Source: Massilia yuzhufengensis (lineage in GTDB: Bacteria > Pseudomonadota > Gammaproteobacteria > Burkholderiales > Burkholderiaceae_D). From it: 64,000 nucleotides of DNA. Of this stretch, positions 53,789 through 62,577 are shown in pieces; position 1 is the first letter of the stretch, and the number at the start of each line of letters is the position of its first letter. The stretch covers positions 1 to 64,000 of the forward strand of contig NZ_FOLD01000026.1 in NCBI RefSeq assembly GCF_900112225.1, read 5' to 3'. The notes under the pieces were generated by a model. That model saw only the letters and a program-made list of their open reading frames with translations, was not told where the DNA came from and did not search any database. The translations under genes and the position numbers were made by a program.

Positions 53789-54691
53789 ATGATCGGCCGC
53801 CTCGTCATCGTCGGCGTCGGCCTGATCGGCGGCTCGTTCGCGCTGGCGCTCAAGCAGGCCGGCGCGGTACGCAGCGTGGCGGGCCTGGGCCGTTCGGCGC
53901 AAGCGATGGAAAGGGCGCTCGAACTGGGCATCGTGGACGAGATCTGCACCTCCGCGCAAGAAGCGATGTGCGGCGCCGACCTGGTGCTGCTGGCCGCGCC
54001 CGTGGGCCAGACCGGGGCCATCCTGGAGTCGCTCCTGCCGCACCTGGAGTCAAACACCATCATCACCGACGCCGGCAGCACCAAGAGCGACGTGGTCGCC
54101 GCGGCGCGCGCGGCGCTGGGCGGGCGGATCGGGCAGTTCGTGCCCGGCCACCCGATCGCGGGCAGCGAATCGAACGGGCCGGACGCCGCCATGGCCGGCC
54201 TGTACCGCGGCAAGAAGACCGTATTGACCCCGCTGCCGGAAAACGACCCGGCCGCGGTGGAGCGCGTGGCCGCCGCCTGGCGCCTGTGCGGTTCGCTCAT
54301 CCACAAGCTGAGCCCAGCTGACCACGACCGCGTATTCGCGGCCGTGAGCCACCTGCCGCACCTGCTGGCCTATGCGCTGGTGGACGACATCGCCGCCAAG
54401 CCGCACGCCGGCCTGCTGTTCCAGTACGCCGCCAGCGGCTTTCGCGACTTCACGCGCATCGCCGGCTCCTCGCCCGAAATGTGGCGCGACATCAGCCTGG
54501 CCAACCGCGATGCCCTGCTCACCGAGCTCGATGCATATCTGGCACAATTAACGACATTGCGGGCGACGCTCGCCGCAGCCGACGGCCACGGCCTCGAAAC
54601 CGTTTATGCGAACGCGCAGCGCGCGCGGCGCGAATGGATCGAGGCCATCGAGGCCGGCTCGCCGCCCCAGCTCCACCAGGACACAGAATGA
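53789..54691 (+). CDS. tyrA: Prephenate dehydrogenase
   Basis: 300 aa. N-terminal Rossmann motif LVIVGVGLIGGSFALALKQAG (NAD(P)-binding), followed by VLLAAPVGQTGAILE, DAGSTKSDVV and GHPIAGSESNGPDAA, typical of TyrA with its catalytic His in this loop. It converts prephenate (or arogenate) to 4-hydroxyphenylpyruvate (or Tyr). Begins directly after the hisC stop and overlaps aroA by 4 nt. Confidence 0.93.
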   Translation: MIGRLVIVGVGLIGGSFALALKQAGAVRSVAGLGRSAQAMERALELGIVDEICTSAQEAMCGADLVLLAAPVGQTGAILESLLPHLESNTIITDAGSTKSDVVAAARAALGGRIGQFVPGHPIAGSESNGPDAAMAGLYRGKKTVLTPLPENDPAAVERVAAAWRLCGSLIHKLSPADHDRVFAAVSHLPHLLAYALVDDIAAKPHAGLLFQYAASGFRDFTRIAGSSPEMWRDISLANRDALLTELDAYLAQLTTLRATLAAADGHGLETVYANAQRARREWIEAIEAGSPPQLHQDTE

Positions 54692-56019
54692 CGCAGTCTA
54701 CACACTACCCCGAACACATCGACCTCGAACCCGTGATCCACGTGGAAGGATCGGTGCGCCTGCCGGGCTCCAAGAGCATCTCTAACCGCACGCTGCTGCT
54801 GGCAGCGCTGTCCGAAGGCGCGACCACGATCCACGACCTGCTGGCCTCGGACGACACCATGGTGATGCTGGGCGCGCTGCGCTCGCTGGGCATCAAATGG
54901 GACGAGATCGACGAACGCACCGTGGTCGTCCACGGCAACGGCGGCGTGCTGCCGGTGCACGAGGCCGACCTCTTCATGGGCAACGCCGGCACCGCGATCC
55001 GCCCGCTCACCGCAGCGCTGGCCGTGATCGGCGGCGACTACACCCTGCATGGCGTCTCGCGCATGCATGAGCGCCCGATCGGCGACCTGGTCGAGGCGCT
55101 CAATGAAGTCGGCGCGCAAATCGACTACACGGGCGAGCCGGGCTTCCCGCCGCTGCGCATCCGCCGAGGCCGCATCGCCGCCAGCCGCATGGCGGTGCGC
55201 GGCAATGTGTCGAGCCAGTTCCTCACCGCCTTGCTGATGGCCGCGCCGCTGATGGCGACGAGCCACGCGGTGTCGATCGACGTGGTCGGCGAACTCATTT
55301 CCAAGCCCTATATCGAGATCACCCTGAACCTGATGCGCCGCTTCGGCGTGACGGTGGAGCAGAACGGCTGGGCGTCGTTTACCGTGCAGCCGGGCCAGCG
55401 CTATACGTCGCCAGGCAGCATCCACGTCGAGGGCGACGCCTCATCGGCGTCCTACTTCCTGGCGGCCGGCGCGATTGCCGGCGGCCCGGTGCGGGTGGAG
55501 GGCGTGGGCGAGAACAGCATCCAGGGCGACGTGCGCTTTGCCGATGCATTGGAGCGCATGGGCGCCATCGTCACGCGCGGCGACAACTGGATCGAGGCGC
55601 GCTCGAATGGCGTGTTGAAAGCCATCGATGCGGACTTCAACCATATTCCCGATGCGGCGATGACCATCGCGGTGGCCGCGCTGTATGCGGACGGCCCGAG
55701 CACGCTGCGCAACATCGCCAGCTGGCGCGTGAAGGAAACCGACCGCCTGGCCGCCATGGCGACCGAACTGCGCAAGGTCGGCGCCGAGGTGGAGGAGGGG
55801 CCGGACTACATCCGCATCACCCCGCCCGAGCAGCTCAAACCCGCCACCATCGACACCTACGACGATCACCGCATGGCGATGTGCTTCTCGCTGGCTTCGC
55901 TGGACGGCAAGGCAAGGCGCGGCAACGCGATGCGCATCAACGACCCGAAGTGCGTGGCCAAGACCTTCCCGGAGTACTTCGAGGCGTTTGCCGGTATTGC
56001 CAAGAACGAGCTGTTTTAA
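54688..56019 (+). CDS. aroA: 3-phosphoshikimate 1-carboxyvinyltransferase (EPSP synthase)
   Basis: 443 aa from ATG 54688, which overlaps the tyrA stop (ATGA). Motifs: VRLPGSKSISNRTLLLAAL (~28-46), LFMGNAGTAIRPLTAAL (phosphoenolpyruvate loop), VRGNVSSQFLTALLMA and WRVKETDRLAAMATELRK. It joins shikimate-3-phosphate and phosphoenolpyruvate to EPSP, the step before chorismate. Near MGNAGTAIRP the Gly is conserved, so it looks like a class I, glyphosate-sensitive form. Confidence 0.95.
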   Translation: MTQSTHYPEHIDLEPVIHVEGSVRLPGSKSISNRTLLLAALSEGATTIHDLLASDDTMVMLGALRSLGIKWDEIDERTVVVHGNGGVLPVHEADLFMGNAGTAIRPLTAALAVIGGDYTLHGVSRMHERPIGDLVEALNEVGAQIDYTGEPGFPPLRIRRGRIAASRMAVRGNVSSQFLTALLMAAPLMATSHAVSIDVVGELISKPYIEITLNLMRRFGVTVEQNGWASFTVQPGQRYTSPGSIHVEGDASSASYFLAAGAIAGGPVRVEGVGENSIQGDVRFADALERMGAIVTRGDNWIEARSNGVLKAIDADFNHIPDAAMTIAVAALYADGPSTLRNIASWRVKETDRLAAMATELRKVGAEVEEGPDYIRITPPEQLKPATIDTYDDHRMAMCFSLASLDGKARRGNAMRINDPKCVAKTFPEYFEAFAGIAKNELF

Positions 56020-56032
56020 GAAGAAGGGTGCT

Positions 56033-56695
56033 ATGCCGAACAATCCTATTCCCGTCATTGCCATCGATGGACCCACCGCCTCCGGCAAGGGCACGGTCGC
56101 GGCCAAGGTCGCCGAGCGCCTCGGCTTTCACCTGCTCGATTCGGGCGCGCTGTATCGCCTGACGGCGCTGCAGGCGCTGCGCCGCGGGCTCGAATTGCGC
56201 GACGAGCACGGCATCGCCAAGCTGGCCGAGCACCTGCCGGCCCGCTTCGTGGGCGGCGATATTTTCCTGAACAACGAGAACGTCACCGCGGCGATCCGGG
56301 CCGAGGAAGTAGGCAATATGGCATCGAAGATCGCCGCGCTGCCGACCGTGCGCCAGGCGCTGTACGGCCTGCAGCTGGGCTTTCGCGAAACCCCCGGCCT
56401 GGTGGCCGACGGACGCGATATGGGCACGGTGATCTTTCCCGGCGCAAAATTAAAAGTTTTCTTGACCGCAAGCGTGGAAGCACGCGCTGGGCGCCGATAT
56501 AAGCAATTGATTGACAAAGGGATTTCTGCTAATATGGACGATCTCCTGTCGGATTTGAAGGAGCGAGACGAGCGCGACACCAAGCGCGCGATCGCCCCGC
56601 TGGTCCCGGCAGCGGATGCGCATTTGCTCGATACCTCGGCAATGACGGCTGCGGAAGCGGTTGAACAGGTGCTGGCGTGGTATGCGCATCCTTGA
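56033..56695 (+). CDS. cmk: Cytidylate kinase
   Basis: 220 aa from ATG 56033 (MPNNPIPVIAIDGPTASGKGTVAAKVAERLG). P-loop GPTASGKGT at about 11-19; LDSGALYRL, GLVADGRDMGTVIFPGA and LKERDERDTKRAIAPL complete the CMP-kinase pattern. Phosphorylates CMP/dCMP. AAGAAGGG lies upstream. Conserved neighbour of rpsA. Confidence 0.95.
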   Translation: MPNNPIPVIAIDGPTASGKGTVAAKVAERLGFHLLDSGALYRLTALQALRRGLELRDEHGIAKLAEHLPARFVGGDIFLNNENVTAAIRAEEVGNMASKIAALPTVRQALYGLQLGFRETPGLVADGRDMGTVIFPGAKLKVFLTASVEARAGRRYKQLIDKGISANMDDLLSDLKERDERDTKRAIAPLVPAADAHLLDTSAMTAAEAVEQVLAWYAHP

Positions 56696-56750
56696 TTTGT
56701 ATGACAGTTTTTGAGATGGCGGTTTTTCCGGAGTAGTCAGCCTGAAAACC

Positions 56751-56877
56751 GTCGTTGTCTCCACTGGAGACAACGACTTCTGGCGAAGGCCGGAACCCAA
56801 GTTCGTTGCGTCATCGTTGGCTCGAGTCATCGCCGCGGGAAACGCAGAGGAAATTGGGTCCCGGCCTGCGCCGGGAC
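56751..56877. repeat. Extragenic palindromes in the cmk-rpsA gap, one with an inserted hairpin
   Basis: First unit: a perfect 12-bp hairpin GTCGTTGTCTCC/GGAGACAACGAC (56751-56777) interrupts what would be a normal GTCGTTCCGGCGAAG...CCGGAACCC palindrome. Second unit: GTCCCGGC/GCCGGGAC (56858-56877). The whole 362-bp gap also carries the rpsA leader; nothing else is recognised. Confidence 0.7.
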
Positions 56878-57057
56878 GACGTGCTGGGGCAGGTGGTACG
56901 GGTGGCAGCATCGATGCTCCACTGTCCACCGAACCAGCACATCGTCCACGTAGGGTGCCTGCAATCACATCCCGTGCTTGCAGGTGTGTTCTAACCTAAC
57001 CCCAGTTCAGTCCGCACTATCGCCGGCCTGCTGGGCTCACTCGAGTAATAAACTTTT

Positions 57058-58764
57058 ATGTCTACTGCAACCACCGAAGCAACCGGTATGGAAAGCTTTG
57101 CCGCCCTGTTTGAAGAATCGCTGTCGCGTCAAGACATGCGTTCGGGCGAAGTCATTTCCGCTGAAGTCGTCCGCCTGGATCACAACTTCGTGATCGTCAA
57201 CGCGGGCCTGAAGTCGGAAGCTTTCATCCCAATCGAAGAATTCAAGAATGACCAGGGCGAGCTGGAAGTCGCAGTTGGCGACTTCGTCTCCGTGGCCATC
57301 GAATCGCTGGAAAACGGTTTCGGCGATACCATCCTGTCGCGCGACAAGGCCAAGCGCCTGGCTTCGTGGCTGGCACTGGAAAAAGCAATGGAATCGGGCG
57401 AGATCGTCACCGGTACCGTCAACGGTAAAGTCAAAGGCGGCCTGACCGTCCTGACCAACGGCATCCGCGCATTCCTGCCGGGTTCGCTGGTTGACACCCG
57501 TCCAGTCAAGGACACCACCCCGTTCGAAGGCAAGACCCTCGAATTCAAGGTCATCAAGCTGGACCGCAAGCGTAACAACGTGGTGCTGTCGCGCCGCGCT
57601 GTCATCGAAGCTTCGATGGGCGAAGAGCGCCAGAAGCTGATGGAAACGCTGAAAGAAGGCACGGTCGTGACCGGCGTCGTCAAGAACATCACCGACTACG
57701 GCGCGTTCGTGGACCTGGGTGGCATCGACGGCCTGCTGCACATCACCGACCTGGCATGGCGTCGTGTGCGTCACCCGTCGGAAGTGCTGTCGGTTGGCCA
57801 AGAGATCACCGCCAAGGTCCTCAAGTACGATCAGGAAAAGAACCGCGTCTCGCTGGGTGTCAAGCAGCTGGGCGACGATCCTTGGACCGGTCTGTCGCGT
57901 CGTTACCCACAAGGCACCCGCCTGTTCGGTAAAGTCACGAACCTCACCGACTACGGCGCGTTCGTCGAAGTCGAGCAGGGTATCGAAGGCCTGGTCCACG
58001 TGTCGGAAATGGACTGGACCAACAAGAACGTGGCGCCAAACAAAGTTGTCCAGCTGGGCGACGAAGTGGAAGTCATGGTCCTGGAAATCGACGAAGAGCG
58101 TCGCCGTATCTCGCTGGGCATGAAGCAGTGCAAAGCGAACCCATGGGACGACTTCGGCATGACCCACAAGAAGGGCGATAAAGTCCGTGGTTCGATCAAG
58201 TCGATCACCGACTTCGGCGTCTTCATCGGCCTGCCAGGCAACATCGATGGCCTGGTCCACCTGTCGGACCTGTCGTGGACCGAAGCCGGCGAAGAAGCCG
58301 TGCGTCGCTTCAAGAAGGGCGACGAGCTGGAAGCCGTGGTCCTGGCAATCGACGTCGAGCGCGAGCGTGTTTCGCTGGGCGTGAAGCAGCTCGAAGGCGA
58401 CCCGTTCAACAACTTCTCGTCGCTGAACGACAAGGGCACCCTGGTCACCGGCACCGTGAAATCGGTTGAGCCAAAAGGCGCCGTGATCGCCCTGAGCGAA
58501 GAAGTCGAAGGCTACCTGCGCGCTTCGGAAATCTCGCGTGACCGCGTGGAAGACGCTGGCACCCACCTGAAAGTGGGCGACAAGGTCGAAGCTCTGGTCA
58601 TCAACATCGATCGCAAGGCTCGCAGCATCCAGCTGTCGATCAAGGCGAAAGACAATGTCGAGACCCAGGAAGCGATGCAGAAACTGTCGTCGGACAACAG
58701 CGCAGCGACCGGCACCACCAGCCTGGGCGCCCTGCTGAAAGCCAAGTTCGACAACAAGAACTAA
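57058..58764 (+). CDS. rpsA: 30S ribosomal protein S1
   Basis: 568 aa with six S1 (OB-fold) repeats, for example VVKNITDYGAFVDLGGIDGLLHITDLAW (~205-232) and VTNLTDYGAFVEVEQGIEGLVHVSEMDW (~297-324). It unfolds and docks mRNA at the 30S subunit. ATG 57058 is preceded by AATAAACTTTT with no Shine-Dalgarno, typical of the self-regulated rpsA start. Codon use differs from its neighbours (more CGT, CCA and GAA), as expected for a highly expressed gene. Confidence 0.97.
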   Translation: MSTATTEATGMESFAALFEESLSRQDMRSGEVISAEVVRLDHNFVIVNAGLKSEAFIPIEEFKNDQGELEVAVGDFVSVAIESLENGFGDTILSRDKAKRLASWLALEKAMESGEIVTGTVNGKVKGGLTVLTNGIRAFLPGSLVDTRPVKDTTPFEGKTLEFKVIKLDRKRNNVVLSRRAVIEASMGEERQKLMETLKEGTVVTGVVKNITDYGAFVDLGGIDGLLHITDLAWRRVRHPSEVLSVGQEITAKVLKYDQEKNRVSLGVKQLGDDPWTGLSRRYPQGTRLFGKVTNLTDYGAFVEVEQGIEGLVHVSEMDWTNKNVAPNKVVQLGDEVEVMVLEIDEERRRISLGMKQCKANPWDDFGMTHKKGDKVRGSIKSITDFGVFIGLPGNIDGLVHLSDLSWTEAGEEAVRRFKKGDELEAVVLAIDVERERVSLGVKQLEGDPFNNFSSLNDKGTLVTGTVKSVEPKGAVIALSEEVEGYLRASEISRDRVEDAGTHLKVGDKVEALVINIDRKARSIQLSIKAKDNVETQEAMQKLSSDNSAATGTTSLGALLKAKFDNKN

Positions 58765-58783
58765 GACCTCCTGAGGCGACCAG

Positions 58784-59089
58784 ATGACCAAGTCCGAGCT
58801 GATCAACCGACTGGCTGAGCGTTATTCCCAGCTGGTCGCGAAAGACGCGGAATTCGCTGTCAAGACCATCCTCGATGCGATGACCAACGCCCTGGCGACC
58901 GGGCAACGCATCGAGATCCGCGGTTTCGGCAGCTTCGCGCTGAACAGCCGGCCCCCGCGCATCGGCCGCAACCCGAAGTCCGGCGACAAGGTGATGGTGC
59001 CCGAAAAACGGGTGCCTCACTTCAAGCCAGGCAAGCAGTTGCGCGAGCGGGTGGACGCAATGGTCGGGCAACCGATTATTGAAGACTGA
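58784..59089 (+). CDS. ihfB: Integration host factor subunit beta
   Basis: 101 aa. DNABII family: MTKSELINRLAERYSQL...VKTILDAMTNALATGQRIEIRGFGSF and the DNA-wrapping arm with RNPKSGDKVMVPEKRVPHFKPGK (Pro at the intercalating tip). It bends DNA with IHF-alpha. The rpsA-ihfB pair is near-universal in proteobacteria; 19 nt separate them. Confidence 0.96.
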   Translation: MTKSELINRLAERYSQLVAKDAEFAVKTILDAMTNALATGQRIEIRGFGSFALNSRPPRIGRNPKSGDKVMVPEKRVPHFKPGKQLRERVDAMVGQPIIED

Positions 59090-59111
59090 AGTCGTCTGCG
59101 TTGTGCAGGCA

Positions 59112-59146
59112 AAAGCGGCGTCTCCTTGGAGATGCCGTTTTTTTTT
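59112..59146 (+). terminator. Terminator of the rpsA-ihfB unit
   Basis: Arms CGGCGTCTCC and GGAGATGCCG (one G-T wobble) followed by nine T; about 25 bp after the ihfB stop. Confidence 0.88.
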
Positions 59147-59173
59147 GAGCTTAGTGGTTTGCATGTGAAATTG

Positions 59174-59251
59174 GGTTCCGGCCTGCGCCGGAACGACGGT
59201 CTTTGGGCTAAAGATAAACTCAAACAACGTCGTTCCGGCGAAGGCCGGAAC
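59174..59251. repeat. Inverted pair of extragenic palindromes
   Basis: GTTCCGGC/GCCGGAAC with loop CTGC (59174-59193) and the same arms with loop GAAG (59232-59251) in opposite orientation, with ATTGG and CCCAAGTT tails. This is the cleanest head-to-head pair in the window, placed just after the ihfB terminator. Confidence 0.85.
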
Positions 59252-59377
59252 CCAAGTTAGTTGCACCGCGTTAGCTTAACCGTGCACCCCAACCGCCCAG
59301 CACCCACACGCCTTTTGAAATATCATGTTGAATATGCGACACTTCGCCTTTCTGCACTCAACCAGCGGGCCCTGCTG

Positions 59378-59692
59378 ATGAAATTTGTTTCGACGATTGC
59401 CGGCATCATCCTCTTCATCCTGTTCTTCGGCTTCGCCCTGAAGAACACCCAGGAAGTCGACCTGCATTTCTTCCTGAATTACGAACTGCGCGGACCCCTC
59501 GTGCTGATGCTGCTGGCCTTTTTCATCGCCGGCGCCGCACTGGGTATCCTGGCGCTGACGCCGACCGTGTTCCGCCAGCGCCGCCAGACCTCGCAGCACA
59601 AGAACACCATCCAGGCCCTGCAGAGCGCCGCCGGTACCGGCACGGCCCCGCCGGCCCCGGATGCCGTGAACCCGGCGCCCAAGCTGTCCTGA
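59378..59692 (+). CDS. lapA: Lipopolysaccharide assembly protein A (LapA/YciS-like)
   Basis: 104 aa from ATG 59378 (MKFVSTIAGIILFILFFGFALKNTQEVDLHFFL). Two transmembrane helices (~5-23 and ~42-62) with a cytoplasmic Ala/Pro tail: the DUF1049/LapA layout. It pairs with LapB to control LPS synthesis through LpxC turnover. lapB starts 19 nt downstream. Confidence 0.87.
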   Translation: MKFVSTIAGIILFILFFGFALKNTQEVDLHFFLNYELRGPLVLMLLAFFIAGAALGILALTPTVFRQRRQTSQHKNTIQALQSAAGTGTAPPAPDAVNPAPKLS

Positions 59693-59711
59693 GCGCCCTA
59701 CAGAAGAACAC

Positions 59712-60887
59712 ATGGAATTCGAAATCTGGATGCTGCTTGGCATCCCCTTCTTTTTCGGCCTGGGCTGGATCGCCGCCCGCGTCGACATCAATGAACTGGT
59801 CTCGGAATCGCGCTCGCTGCCGCGCGGTTACTTCAAGGGCCTGAACTACCTGCTCAACGACCAGCCGGACAAGGCCATCGATTCCTTCATCGAGATCGTC
59901 AAGCTCGATCCGGAATCGGCCGACATGCACTTCGCGCTGGGCAACCTGTTCCGCCGCCGCGGCGAGACCGAGCGCGCGATCCGGGTGCACCAGAACTTGC
60001 TGGCGCGCCCGGACCTGCCGTCCGAACAGAAGGCCCACGCCCAGTACGAACTCGGCATGGACTACCTGAAGGCCGGCCTGCTCGACCGCGCCGAGGAAAC
60101 GTTTAATTTGCTGGTCGATACCTCCTACGCCGTGCAGGCGCGCAAGGCGCTGCTGGAAATCTACCAGCGTGAAAAAGAATGGCGCCGCGCGATCGACGTC
60201 GCCGCCGGCCTGCAGGAATCGGGCGCCGGCGCGCGCCAGAAGGAAATTGCTCAGTTCTATTGCGAACTGGCGCAGGACGCCCTGGTGCACCTGCAGCCGT
60301 CCGACGCCATGCAACTGCTCGACAAGGCCCTGCTGGCCGACCGTTCCAGCGTGCGCGCCACCATCCTGACCGGCGACGCGCTGCTGGCCCAGGGCGACAC
60401 CGAAGGCGCCCTGAACACCTGGCGCCGCGTCGAGCACCAGAGCGTGCCCCATGTGGCGCTGGTGGCGGCCCGCCTGATGGACGGCTACCGCAAGGTGGGG
60501 CGGCCGCAGGAAGGCGTCAACCTGCTGCGCGCCTACCTGGCCGAAGCCTCGTCGATCGACCTGATCGAGGTGGTATTCAAGGCCGTCATCGAACTCGATG
60601 GCGTGGAAGCGGCCAAACAATTGGTGATCGACGAGCTGCGCCGCAATCCGACCCTGCTGGGCCTGGATAAACTGCTCGAAGCGCGCCTGATGGACGCCCC
60701 GGCCCATGTCTGGGAAGAGCTGACCATGGTGAAAAACCTGGTGCAGCGCTACACCCAGAAGCTGGCGCGCTACCAGTGCAGCCACTGCGGCTTCAAGGCG
60801 CGCCAGTTCTACTGGCAATGCCCGGGCTGCAGCCGCTGGGAAACCTACCCGCCGCGCCGCACCGAAGAACTGAATGTGATGAACTGA
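59712..60887 (+). CDS. lapB: Lipopolysaccharide assembly protein B (LapB/YciM)
   Basis: 391 aa. An N-terminal membrane anchor (IWMLLGIPFFFGLGWIAARVD), TPR helices through the middle (FALGNLFRRRGETERAIRVHQNLLAR and following repeats) and a C-terminal rubredoxin-type metal site CSHCGFKARQFYWQCPGC (two CxxC pairs). LapB recruits FtsH to LpxC, balancing LPS against phospholipid. Its stop overlaps the heptose-kinase start by 1 nt (TGATG). Confidence 0.94.
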   Translation: MEFEIWMLLGIPFFFGLGWIAARVDINELVSESRSLPRGYFKGLNYLLNDQPDKAIDSFIEIVKLDPESADMHFALGNLFRRRGETERAIRVHQNLLARPDLPSEQKAHAQYELGMDYLKAGLLDRAEETFNLLVDTSYAVQARKALLEIYQREKEWRRAIDVAAGLQESGAGARQKEIAQFYCELAQDALVHLQPSDAMQLLDKALLADRSSVRATILTGDALLAQGDTEGALNTWRRVEHQSVPHVALVAARLMDGYRKVGRPQEGVNLLRAYLAEASSIDLIEVVFKAVIELDGVEAAKQLVIDELRRNPTLLGLDKLLEARLMDAPAHVWEELTMVKNLVQRYTQKLARYQCSHCGFKARQFYWQCPGCSRWETYPPRRTEELNVMN

Positions 60888-61864
60888 TGACCGATCCGAT
60901 CCCGAGCCGCCTGCTGGCGGCAGACAGCTTCCGCCGCGCCGCGGCCCCGGAACTTTCCACCGTGCGCCTGCTCGTGGTGGGCGACGTCATGCTCGACCGC
61001 TACTGGTTCGGCGACGTCTCGCGCATCTCGCCGGAAGCGCCGGTGCCGGTGGTGCGCATCGAGCGCCGCGAAGAGCGGCTGGGCGGCGCGGCCAACGTGG
61101 CGCGCAATGCCGCGGCCCTTGGCGCCCACACGGGCCTGCTGGGCGTGACCGGCAGCGACGAGGCCGGCGACGAGGTCGAGAAGCTGCTGCGCGGCGCCGC
61201 CATCCACAGCTACATGAAACGCGACGATGCGATCTCCACCATCATCAAGCTGCGCGTCATCGGCCGCCAGCAGCAGATGGTGCGCATCGACTTCGAGGAC
61301 GCGCCCACCGAGACCGTGTTGCGGGACAAGCTCGACCAGTTCAAGGCGCTGCTGCCCGATTACGACGTCGTCATCCTGTCCGACTACAACAAGGGCGCGC
61401 TGGTGAACGTGGCCGAGATGGTCCGGTCGGCCCGCGCGGCCGGCAAGATCGTGCTGGTCGACCCGAAGGGCGACGACTTTTCGCCCTACCAGGGCGCCAC
61501 CATCCTGACCCCGAACCGCTCGGAACTGCAGCGCGTCGTCGGTGGCTGGAAGACCGAGGAGCAATTGACCGAAAAGGCCCAGCGCCTGCGCGTCGAGCTC
61601 GGGCTGGACGCGCTGCTGCTGACGCGCTCGGAAGAGGGCATGAGCCTGTACAGCAAGGATGAGGTGCTGCACGTCCACGCCGAGGCGCGCGAGGTGTTCG
61701 ACGTGTCCGGCGCGGGCGACACCGTCATCGCCACCCTGGCCGCGATGCTGGGCGCCGGCGCCCCGCTGGACGAAGCGCTGGCCACGGCCAACCGCGCAGG
61801 CGGCATCGTGGTGGGCAAGCTGGGCACGGCAACCGTGACCCGCGAGGAATTGTTCCCGGGTTGA
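60887..61864 (+). CDS. hldA: D-glycero-beta-D-manno-heptose-7-phosphate kinase (HldA / HldE kinase domain)
   Basis: 325 aa. PfkB-type sugar kinase: LVVGDVMLDRYWFGDVSRISPEAPVPVV (~28-56) is the RfaE-domain-I signature, with RLGGAANVARNAAALG and the ATP/anion-hole motif DVSGAGDTVIA (~278-288). It lacks the adenylyltransferase half of E. coli HldE, so ADP-heptose synthesis uses a separate HldC. Coupled to lapB, linking LPS core supply to LPS assembly control. Confidence 0.93.
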   Translation: MTDPIPSRLLAADSFRRAAAPELSTVRLLVVGDVMLDRYWFGDVSRISPEAPVPVVRIERREERLGGAANVARNAAALGAHTGLLGVTGSDEAGDEVEKLLRGAAIHSYMKRDDAISTIIKLRVIGRQQQMVRIDFEDAPTETVLRDKLDQFKALLPDYDVVILSDYNKGALVNVAEMVRSARAAGKIVLVDPKGDDFSPYQGATILTPNRSELQRVVGGWKTEEQLTEKAQRLRVELGLDALLLTRSEEGMSLYSKDEVLHVHAEAREVFDVSGAGDTVIATLAAMLGAGAPLDEALATANRAGGIVVGKLGTATVTREELFPG

Positions 61865-61966
61865 TCTGGCTCAAGCCGGCCTCGTCAACGACGGCCCGGC
61901 AGCTTCGTTAGGGCATGGTGGATGGCGTCGCTGTCCATCATGCGAAAACCAACGGAGAAAAACCAC

Positions 61967-62329
61967 ATGATCAAGAAACTGATGCTTGCTGTTGCCGCAC
62001 TGGCCGCTTCGACCAGCCTTGCCTTCGCCCAGGTGGACGTGAACAAGGCCGATGCGGCCGCGCTGGACGGCGTCAAGGGCGTCGGCCCGAGCATGTCGAA
62101 GATGATCCTGGACGAGCGCGCCAAGGGCGAGTTCAAGGACTGGGCCGATTTCCAGCAGCGGGTCAAGGGCGTGGGCGACAAGAAGGCCATGAAGCTGTCC
62201 GAGGCCGGCCTGCAGGTCAACGGCAAGGCCAAGGAAGGCACGGCCGCCAAGCCTGCCGGCGCCAAGGCCGAGAAGACGTCGGCCAAGGCGGATGCGAAGG
62301 CCAAGCCGGCTGAGCAGAAGGGAATGTAA
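61967..62329 (+). CDS. ComEA-like exported helix-hairpin-helix protein
   Basis: 120 aa from ATG 61967 with CGGAG upstream. Signal peptide MIKKLMLAVAALAASTSLAFAQ; then VDVNKADAAALDGVKGVGPSMSKMILDERAKGEFKDWADFQQRVKGVGDKKAMKLSEAG, a double helix-hairpin-helix like that of ComEA, which binds DNA in the periplasm during uptake. A Lys/Ala-rich tail follows. No other competence genes are adjacent, and it lacks a membrane anchor. Confidence 0.85.
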   Translation: MIKKLMLAVAALAASTSLAFAQVDVNKADAAALDGVKGVGPSMSKMILDERAKGEFKDWADFQQRVKGVGDKKAMKLSEAGLQVNGKAKEGTAAKPAGAKAEKTSAKADAKAKPAEQKGM

Positions 62330-62338
62330 TTGGCTAAA

Positions 62339-62362
62339 GAAACCCGCGGCAACGCGGGTTTC
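62339..62362 (+). terminator. Terminator of the ComEA-like gene
   Basis: Arms GAAACCCGCG and CGCGGGTTTC around GCAA, 9 bp after the stop. The 3' side is not a pure T run, but the stem is perfect. Confidence 0.7.
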
Positions 62363-62577
62363 GCCGCCTGCGGCCTCCAATGCTTGGCCATGCAATCAAA
62401 AACATGCGATTCGTCCCGGCACTGAACCACATTCCACCGCCAAGCTTGGCGTCAATCCAATAATTAATGACGATTTTGACGGTTCGTATTGATTGTCGTG
62501 CTATAGTCGTGTAATTGCCATTGGGCAACTGCCAGCGCTAGATGTGTGCTGGCTTGCCCGACCTTACCAGCCCAGAC

